Positions 39,428 to 44,128 of a DNA stretch of 44,128 nt are shown here, piece after piece (position 1 is the first letter of the stretch; each line of letters opens with the position of its first letter). This stretch comes from a virus. The notes beneath the pieces are model-generated. The model was not told the origin of the DNA. It saw nothing but the letters and a program-made list of their open reading frames with translations, and made no database searches. Made by a program: the position numbers and the translations under genes. The stretch spans positions 1 to 44,128 of the IMG/VR virus record IMGVR_UViG_3300005096_000038. The stretch is one strand, 5' to 3'.

Positions 39428-39793
39428 TTATTTAGCATCTCTTACACGCATATCGTAATTAAATTGAGATTCACCCTTATTTGGTGTAAGCCCTAGCCTT
39501 TTAGCCTTTTCGAGTAAAGATTCTTTTGCCTCAATCCGTGGTAACTCCCATTCCTCCATAAACCATTCATCCACACCAAAGAAAGTAGAAAGCATCATCA
39601 CGTATTCTGTACCAATTTTATCTGTCGCGTGACAAAAAACACTGTACCGAATTAGCCCTGCTTCAATATCGCCATGGCTATGCTTAGCCTTTAATCTGGC
39701 TTTATATTGTTTAAATGCTTTTATCTTAGAATTGCCTCCGCCCCTTTTGGGTTTAATGAGCCATAATTCATTAAATTCTTGTGTGTATTCCAT
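39428..39793 (-). CDS. Replication-associated phage protein (putative)
   Basis: A 121-residue protein. FNELWLIKPKRGGGNSKIKAFKQY (about 7-30) is the phage motif F..LW...P+R.G.N.K..A, seen at the ends of replication-initiation proteins. RYSVFCHATDKIGTEYVMML and STFFGVDEWFMEEW complete the common domain. The initiator-type N-terminal domain seems absent or may be in the next gene. Overlaps upstream by TAATG. Confidence 0.5.
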   Translation of the reverse strand: MEYTQEFNELWLIKPKRGGGNSKIKAFKQYKARLKAKHSHGDIEAGLIRYSVFCHATDKIGTEYVMMLSTFFGVDEWFMEEWELPRIEAKESLLEKAKRLGLTPNKGESQFNYDMRVRDAK

Positions 39794-40335
39794 TATTTCC
39801 CCTTACTCGCTAAATATTTACGCATATTAAGTGCTTTTATTGCGTCTTGGACTTCGTTTTTACTTTTTTCTCGGCATGGATAACAAAAGAACCCATCTTT
39901 TCTAACATCTTTTGACTGCGCTCTAATCATTGAGACAGGAATGTATAAGTCTTTACCACAGCCTTTACATTGAATTAACTTCTTTTGCTTAGAGCAGTAG
40001 TATTGCGTGCGTAAAGGCGTTGACGCTGGTACTCCCATGCTACTTATAGGGAGCTCACCTACACTTCGCACATCAGCCTCCTGAACAGGGTGGGATAATA
40101 TACTTGGTCGCTTACGCCCATTTCTACGATTAGCCCTCTCAACCGAGCCTTTAGAAGGGCTTTTATCTTTTTTATAAACCCCTAGAGGCTTATTAAGCGC
40201 ATCCACTATATTCCCTGCGTCATTCGCTAATCTACGCCTCAGCACATGTTTATCAACAACGGAATACCGCATTAACTCAGGTATAGTCAGTAATTCACCG
40301 TTGTATTCAAACTTAATCGTTGCTTTCCTGCCCAC
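39793..40335 (-). CDS. Zinc-ribbon hypothetical protein
   Basis: A 180-residue protein with a GTG start (AAGGGGG seven bases ahead). A basic N-terminal part (HVLRRRLANDAGNIVDAL..., SVERANRRNGRKR) suggests DNA binding; a C-terminal zinc ribbon (IQCKGCGKDLYIP ... FFCYPCREK, about 121-156) follows. Placed with replication-type genes. Function unknown. Confidence 0.5.
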   Translation of the reverse strand: MGRKATIKFEYNGELLTIPELMRYSVVDKHVLRRRLANDAGNIVDALNKPLGVYKKDKSPSKGSVERANRRNGRKRPSILSHPVQEADVRSVGELPISSMGVPASTPLRTQYYCSKQKKLIQCKGCGKDLYIPVSMIRAQSKDVRKDGFFCYPCREKSKNEVQDAIKALNMRKYLASKGK

Positions 40336-40649
40336 TATTCCCCCTTAAACTTATCTTCAAATTCTTGTAACGCTCGGTATAAAGCTATATTAGCCTTATC
40401 TTCTATATCGTCACCGTTCTTGAATTGGTTAAAATCGGTTAAAAAAACAAATTCTGTCAATGAAATTACACTTCTAGCAGCTACTAACTCGTTTCTTTCC
40501 TTATCCTTTTGTGATTGCTGCCACGCCTCTAAGGGCATAGCTTTATTTTTCTTAGCTTTTTTACTTTTAGACTTTACAGGGCGAAAGCTAACCTCGTTTT
40601 CCATTTGTTTAGCCATAATATAAGCATCGTATGATTCATATATTGCCAT
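40335..40649 (-). CDS. Hypothetical helical protein
   Basis: A 104-residue protein with a Lys-rich region (VKSKSKKAKKNKAMP, about 25-39) and helical flanks. AAGGGG ribosome site. Function unknown. Confidence 0.5.
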   Translation of the reverse strand: MAIYESYDAYIMAKQMENEVSFRPVKSKSKKAKKNKAMPLEAWQQSQKDKERNELVAARSVISLTEFVFLTDFNQFKNGDDIEDKANIALYRALQEFEDKFKGE

Positions 40650-40759
40650 GCCTTACCCCTTATTTTAACAATATTAGTCAATAAGACCGTTCTGTGAGGG
40701 ATATAATATATAACTCACTTCTACAATCTTTTGTTGCCCACTTAATACATAACTAATTA
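40650..40759 (-). other. 110-bp gap, possible promoter
   Basis: AT-rich spacer with TATATT/TATTAT-like -10 candidates on the - strand (GTTATATATTATAT) but no clean -35. Likely a promoter for 40649 and below; not resolved. Confidence 0.35.
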
Positions 40760-40882
40760 TCACTCAACATTCTTTGACTGTTCTAAGGTCTCAAGGATAT
40801 GCTCATCCTCTTTGGCCATCCGTTGGCGTATCTCACTTTTAACGAGTGTTTTGAATTGTGGTTGCGCTGGTCTTAGGCGCAT
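40760..40882 (-). CDS. 40-codon ORF overlapping its neighbour
   Basis: MRLRPAQPQFKTLVKSEIRQ then RMAKEDEHILETLEQSKNVE: a charged helical peptide in a different frame from the gene at 40839-41048, which it overlaps by 44 bases. Could be its own gene, or the true C-terminus of the upstream gene after a frameshift. Confidence 0.4.
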   Translation of the reverse strand: MRLRPAQPQFKTLVKSEIRQRMAKEDEHILETLEQSKNVE

Positions 40883-41048
40883 TATGTATTTTCCACGTAT
40901 TAACGTAACCGTTGGTATACCCGTAACGATTCAGTAAGAGGGAGCGGCTAATTAGACTTGACGGAGGAGAGTTATTGAGTAATAATTCTTTCCATCGGTA
41001 GCCCGCTAAAGCTTTTACCGAATCACCATAGGATACCCGCTTAGTCAT
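40839..41048 (-). CDS. Hypothetical protein, possibly HTH
   Basis: A 69-residue protein: MTKRVSYGDSVKALAGYRW, then SRSLLLNRYGYTNGYVNTWK, which might be a recognition helix. Weak ribosome site. The last 15 residues overlap another reading frame (40760-40882), so the end may be altered by frameshift. Confidence 0.45.
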   Translation of the reverse strand: MTKRVSYGDSVKALAGYRWKELLLNNSPPSSLISRSLLLNRYGYTNGYVNTWKIHNAPKTSATTIQNTR

Positions 41049-41054
41049 CTTGAT

Positions 41055-41303
41055 TCAAGCGGGTTTTTCTTTTCTATCGTTTAATGATTTTTTGGCATTA
41101 TCTGTCGGGCAAACACAATAGAAATCATGACCGCATAGCTTAGTCTGGCCACCAATACTCGCTAATAAATCTGATAATGCCGACTCAAGCCGTTTATTTC
41201 TCTTATCTTGTATAGTCGCATACCAGCTATCGTGACGAGAACATGTAACATTTAAACACGCCTTTATATCGCCGCGAAAAGTACAATTTTTACATTCATC
41301 CAT
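41055..41303 (-). CDS. Cys-rich protein
   Basis: An 82-residue protein from ATG 41303 (MDECKNCTFRGD), which overlaps the upstream stop by 8 bases. CKNC and the spaced Cys of VTCSRH and DFYCVCP suggest metal binding. Function unknown. Confidence 0.55.
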   Translation of the reverse strand: MDECKNCTFRGDIKACLNVTCSRHDSWYATIQDKRNKRLESALSDLLASIGGQTKLCGHDFYCVCPTDNAKKSLNDRKEKPA

Positions 41304-41436
41304 CAGCTTCTTCACCTCTTCTTATAAGCTCTTCTTCACTACAAGCCGCATCCGCAGCACGACAAGCATCATTCAAAGACTTACCCTCTTTGATAGCTTG
41401 CTCGTAGGCTTGTTGATGTGTTTCTTTATAGTCCAC
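41296..41436 (-). CDS. Small hypothetical protein
   Basis: A 46-residue ORF with a GTG start that abuts the upstream TAA (TAAGTG) and has GAGGAG ahead. Mostly helical, ending EELIRRGEEADG. Overlaps the next gene by 8 bases, a coupling that supports it. Confidence 0.55.
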   Translation of the reverse strand: MDYKETHQQAYEQAIKEGKSLNDACRAADAACSEEELIRRGEEADG

Positions 41437-41604
41437 TTAATTCTCCTCAAGGCTGTTACTAAATTTAGTTATTAGAGCCGCGCATTCATCTAAATTAACT
41501 ATTTGCGATACAGCCAACTTTGTATCTTCTTGTAAATTAACTAGATTTATATACTCATCCCCCAATAAATTACCGCCATTATCGTAAACGCTTTCAATTT
41601 TCAT
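41437..41604 (-). CDS. Small hypothetical protein
   Basis: A 55-residue acidic ORF (MKIESVYDNGGNLLGDEYIN ... SLEEN). GAGG upstream of the ATG (AAGAGGTAGATTATG). Its last codons hold the ribosome site of the next gene. No family recognised. Confidence 0.55.
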   Translation of the reverse strand: MKIESVYDNGGNLLGDEYINLVNLQEDTKLAVSQIVNLDECAALITKFSNSLEEN

Positions 41605-41614
41605 AATCTACCTC

Positions 41615-41803
41615 TTAAATTGCTTTTACGTTAATACAGGTCACATACGCATCATCAGCGCAAGCATATCGAGTCTCTTTATCTTGCGCTTTTAGCGCCT
41701 CCATTATTAAACACTGAAGGCTAGACATTTTTTGCGCTTCATTTTCGTATATATGACTATTCCAATTCGTTAATACTTTTAATGATCTTTCACCTACGTT
41801 CAT
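41615..41803 (-). CDS. Hypothetical protein
   Basis: A 62-residue protein (MNVGERSLKVLTNWNSHIYE...) with AAGGGG upstream, supplied by the last codons of the gene before it. Helical, with three Cys. No family recognised. Confidence 0.5.
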   Translation of the reverse strand: MNVGERSLKVLTNWNSHIYENEAQKMSSLQCLIMEALKAQDKETRYACADDAYVTCINVKAI

Positions 41804-41806
41804 AAT

Positions 41807-41983
41807 TTACCCCTTAAACTTAGTAATTAAAACACTCAACGCTAAAGACGGACAGCTCTTACTAGAATACCCTTCTACCGTCCTTACTGACCGCCCTAAC
41901 GTCTTTGCGAACAAAGTAATAGTTTGCTTGGTATCTAAGCCTTTATTGCGTTTAACGTGCTTAAATAAGCTTAAATAAGTCAT
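41807..41983 (-). CDS. Small HTH protein
   Basis: A 58-residue basic protein. TITLFAKTLGRSVRTVEGYS (about 21-40) fits a helix-turn-helix (turn LGRS), similar in size to the HTH proteins at 1703 and 30768. Its start overlaps YopX's stop (ATGA). Ends FKG, with that AAGGGG serving the next gene. A plausible second regulator of the left arm. Confidence 0.55.
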   Translation of the reverse strand: MTYLSLFKHVKRNKGLDTKQTITLFAKTLGRSVRTVEGYSSKSCPSLALSVLITKFKG

Positions 41984-42294
41984 GATTCCTTTCTAACTAG
42001 GTGGCTATCCTCATAAATATTACCCGCTATTTCGCCGTTAACAGCATTATCCTTGCATAGCTGGTCTTTACCAAACATAAACCTATAACCGTGATAGCCT
42101 TCAACTGTTATAGGGAGCAGTAAAGTAGCCCACCATAAAATATCACCCTCATAAATATCATTACCATTGACATCAGTTAAGCCAGTGAATTGCATTAAAG
42201 GCATATTAGCGGCTGTTTCAAGTAATCCTGTAGTAGAATTAAACATTATTCCGCTAGTAGTCATACGAAACCCATCCCAAGCTCTGAATTTCAT
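41980..42294 (-). CDS. YopX-family protein
   Basis: A 104-residue protein. MKFRAWDGFRM, then MQFTGLTDVNGNDIYEGDIL (about 52-71) and IAGNIYEDSHLV are diagnostic of the YopX family, common in phages and prophages and of unknown function. ATG 42294 is fixed by the ATGA overlap with the 33-residue gene; an in-frame ATG at 42321 lies inside that gene. Confidence 0.85.
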   Translation of the reverse strand: MKFRAWDGFRMTTSGIMFNSTTGLLETAANMPLMQFTGLTDVNGNDIYEGDILWWATLLLPITVEGYHGYRFMFGKDQLCKDNAVNGEIAGNIYEDSHLVRKES

Positions 42295-42392
42295 AACGTC
42301 ACCCACAACCACAAAGCCCATGCAGTAATCCCCGATACCGCTAATGATGCGCTGAGAATTAAAGCGCAGAGTACTTTAGTTAAATTATCCAT
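42291..42392 (-). CDS. Tiny membrane protein
   Basis: A 33-residue single-helix protein (MDNLTKVLCALILSASLAVS, then GITAWALWLWVTL). ATGA overlap with YopX and an 8-base overlap with the upstream gene fix it in the operon. Function unknown. Confidence 0.6.
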   Translation of the reverse strand: MDNLTKVLCALILSASLAVSGITAWALWLWVTL

Positions 42393-42579
42393 TGCCTACC
42401 TCCGTTACTCTCTTATATGCGGTTAATTCCTGAATAATTAAGACTAATTTATTGTGTTCCTCGATTAACCTATTAAAATTATCCCGCGTTAAGTCAGGTA
42501 ATTGCGTCCTATCCCATCCATCGGGCACAGAAATCGTATCAGGAAAGCTCCAGCCATCTAATATTTCTATTTTATCCAT
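42385..42579 (-). CDS. Hypothetical protein
   Basis: A 64-residue acidic protein with two Trp (DGWSFPDTISVPDGW) and a helical second half (FNRLIEEHNKLVLIIQEL). Common style of phage early protein; function unknown. Confidence 0.55.
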   Translation of the reverse strand: MDKIEILDGWSFPDTISVPDGWDRTQLPDLTRDNFNRLIEEHNKLVLIIQELTAYKRVTEVGNG

Positions 42580-42838
42580 TGTTTCGACTCTCCACGGCTG
42601 ATTGATAATAAGCGCTCGTCATTAATTTAGTTTCATGCAAAACGCTATCGACTATGCTTTGCATGTGTTTAGCTAAAGTAGGCATATGCCAGTCTTCAAA
42701 TAATTCGCCAATAACCCATTCATCGGGTATATTATTATTTTCTAATATGTTAATAACCTGTGCATAACTTCTATCACCATAACCAACAAAATGGTTATCG
42801 AGTACGGCTGTTTGTACTTGTTCTTTAAAATCGCTCAT
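42572..42838 (-). CDS. Hypothetical protein
   Basis: An 88-residue helical protein (MSDFKEQVQTAVLDN...), overlapping its neighbour by 8 bases. No family recognised. Confidence 0.5.
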   Translation of the reverse strand: MSDFKEQVQTAVLDNHFVGYGDRSYAQVINILENNNIPDEWVIGELFEDWHMPTLAKHMQSIVDSVLHETKLMTSAYYQSAVESRNNG

Positions 42839-42850
42839 AATTCAACCCCC

Positions 42851-43486
42851 TTATAATCTTACCGGCATAATAATAGCCGTTCGGTCTTCACTGATTAATA
42901 GCATTTTACAGTCACGCAAATTATCGAATTTATTACGGGTAATAAATATTTTCATGTCACCAAAAGACAGCGCTTCTCGTAGATATTTAGCGTTAAAGCC
43001 TATATCTTTCGTTAGCTTATATGCTTGCGTTGCTTTTGCGTGGCTATCAATGTCAATTAATTCCATGTCACTAAGGTTTATAGGCCGCATATCATTAATA
43101 TCTGGCATTATTTTGTCGATATTCGGAAATTCACCATAATCATTATCATGGACTAAAGCACCATTATTACTATAAAACCCAATAGGGCTGATAACATCAT
43201 CAACAATGTGCGCCCTGTGGCCGTCCGTCGAGAGCAGTCTTTTGCCATCCGAATAGACAAAGTTTATATAATGTCGCACATCTTTAATACCATGCGCTTT
43301 AACCGCCCACTGGAATAATGTTTTTGGCTTGGAAATTGTCGGGGTAAAGAAAGCATATAAATCGGCTAATTCTAATGCTGCGCTATCACCGCTCAACTCA
43401 ATAACTCTTTTCAATTGATTGAAAGCATCTGTTTTAGCCGGCTTTTTACTATCAGCCGATAATCTTGCTATTTTATTAATATCCAT
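42851..43486 (-). CDS. DNA sliding-clamp (DnaN-like) homologue, shortened
   Basis: A 211-residue protein. The last residues IIMPVRL match the extreme C-terminus of the bacterial beta clamp (VVMPMRL); the internal blocks FVYSDGKRLLSTDGHRAHIV (about 76-95), YGEFPNIDKIMP and GFNAKYLREALSFGD match its DNA-contact and domain motifs. At 211 residues it is about 60% of DnaN, roughly two of three domains. It might form an alternative clamp, or interfere with the host's. Overlaps the upstream gene by 11 bases. Confidence 0.75.
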   Translation of the reverse strand: MDINKIARLSADSKKPAKTDAFNQLKRVIELSGDSAALELADLYAFFTPTISKPKTLFQWAVKAHGIKDVRHYINFVYSDGKRLLSTDGHRAHIVDDVISPIGFYSNNGALVHDNDYGEFPNIDKIMPDINDMRPINLSDMELIDIDSHAKATQAYKLTKDIGFNAKYLREALSFGDMKIFITRNKFDNLRDCKMLLISEDRTAIIMPVRL

Positions 43487-43631
43487 AATTCACCCCTGAA
43501 AAATGGTCGTTTATCCACGTTGCTAGGTTTTCTTTGGTTAATCCCTCGGATTCTAGCCGCATAAACACGTATTCCGCACATTCTTTGCTTTCGTTCTGCA
43601 TATCAAGGTCTTGTTGTGTTAAAATAGTCAT
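43476..43631 (-). CDS. Small hypothetical protein
   Basis: A 51-residue acidic helical protein (MTILTQQDLDMQNESKECAE...), with AAAAGGGG seven bases upstream of the ATG. Overlaps the clamp gene by 11 bases, so the two are presumably co-translated. Confidence 0.6.
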   Translation of the reverse strand: MTILTQQDLDMQNESKECAEYVFMRLESEGLTKENLATWINDHFSGVNYGY

Positions 43632-43679
43632 CTATTACCCCTTTTATTGACAATAATTAGTGTTTAGTTGACAAAGTGT
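43632..43679. other. Short gap with TTGACA direct repeats
   Basis: TTGACA occurs twice on the + strand within 43640-43680, separated by about 21 bases. No matching -10 was found. May be a protein-binding site. Confidence 0.3.
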
Positions 43680-43862
43680 TTAAATAAGTTCTGTTATTCT
43701 AATTAAAGAATAACTAGTAAACTTTAAGCCGTCTATCCAGTCTTTTTTATTGTATGGCGTAAATTCTTCGCTTCTATCTGCATTTATAAGTGACAAAACA
43801 TCATCAACCGACTTTAAGATTAAAGTCTCATGTGTTTCGTCGTGTTTAATCATAATCTTCAT
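43680..43862 (-). CDS. Hypothetical protein
   Basis: A 60-residue protein (MKIMIKHDETHETLILKSVD...). ATG 43862 overlaps the upstream stop as TGATG and replaces a longer in-frame start at 43943 which reads through the membrane-protein gene. Function unknown. Confidence 0.5.
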   Translation of the reverse strand: MKIMIKHDETHETLILKSVDDVLSLINADRSEEFTPYNKKDWIDGLKFTSYSLIRITELI

Positions 43863-44005
43863 CACCAACCCCAAATAAAAATATAAACAATTAATACCGC
43901 TAATCCGACCATACCTAAGCTCTGATAAAATAGGTCTATCCAATACAACCGTCGCTTTCTAGCTAATAGTGTGACGTGCTTCTTTGTGTATTTAGCTTGA
44001 TTCAT
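43862..44005 (-). CDS. Small membrane protein
   Basis: A 47-residue protein with a basic N-terminus (YTKKHVTLLARKRRLYW) and a C-terminal membrane helix (about 31-46, MVGLAVLIVYIFIWGW). AAGGGG eight bases ahead of the ATG. Coupled to the next gene by TGATG. Confidence 0.6.
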   Translation of the reverse strand: MNQAKYTKKHVTLLARKRRLYWIDLFYQSLGMVGLAVLIVYIFIWGW

Positions 44006-44008
44006 TTA

Positions 44009-44128
44009 TTACCCCTTTATTTGATAAACTAATTCATTGTTTAAAGTAATTGAATAAGATGAATAACCTAAAGTAACGGCTATTCGCTGTAAGTCTGTAA
44101 TAGTACGAGAGTGCTGCACTTTTACGTT
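44009..44128 (-). CDS. Small protein spanning the genome join (3' part)
   Basis: Codons 8-47 of the 46-residue ORF whose first 21 bases are 112-92. The frame is unbroken when 44128 is joined to 92. The final AAGGGG-TAA is the ribosome site of the gene starting at 44005. Confidence 0.65.
   Translation of the reverse strand, partial: NVKVQHSRTITDLQRIAVTLGYSSYSITLNNELVYQIKG
44038..44128. repeat. 91-bp terminal direct repeat, right copy
   Basis: Identical to bases 1-91. Confidence 0.95.

Overview
This window is the complete genome of a short-tailed (podovirus-like) double-stranded DNA phage of a Gram-negative host. The basis is a P22-type portal, a gp10-like tail-tube plug, ejection proteins, an amidase endolysin and an overlapping Rz/Rz1 spanin pair; spanins imply an outer membrane. 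The sequence is AT-rich (about 40% G+C by eye). The gene families suggest a gammaproteobacterial host, but that is inference. The first 91 bases recur as the last 91, and one 46-codon ORF reads without interruption across the joined ends. The record is therefore a circular assembly of about 44,037 unique bp, which fits circularly permuted headful DNA.

Right-going arm (461-22643, + strand): two tiny ORFs; a terminase small subunit; a 460-bp regulatory gap with an operator-like repeat cluster and a G-rich tract; an HTH protein, an HNH nuclease and four small ORFs; terminase large subunit; portal; a GroES-like co-chaperonin; a probable scaffold; a decoration-like protein; major capsid protein; head-tail connector and tail genes; a tail fibre; a GNAT acetyltransferase; three DNA-ejection proteins; then amidase, holin candidates and spanins. 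Two related 14-codon mini-ORFs sit at matching junctions, before the acetyltransferase and before the amidase.

Left-going arm (44005 down to 22701, and 333-112 across the join, - strand): roughly 60 mostly short, overlapping genes. They include a shortened sliding-clamp homologue, a YopX protein, a Lar-like zinc ribbon, DUF551, DUF3268 and DUF968-like proteins, a PAPS-reductase-family protein, an SSB-like protein, a DnaQ-fold exonuclease, a VRR-NUC-like nuclease, several HNH endonucleases, and two lectin-like structural proteins at the far end. More than a dozen ORFs here are under 60 codons, supported by ATGA, TAATG or ATGAGTAA overlaps. I see no polymerase, helicase, primase, integrase or recombinase, so the phage appears to borrow the host replisome.

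Regulation: three - strand promoters share a 16-bp spacer containing TAGWCGTRKGRTG. One of them lies beside a + strand HTH gene embedded in the left arm. Genes of the left arm mostly use an AAGGGG ribosome-binding site, those of the right arm AGGAG. Two structured non-coding segments flank the SSB-like gene, and the PAPS-reductase gene is bracketed by 25-bp direct repeats. These are the most promising undescribed elements.
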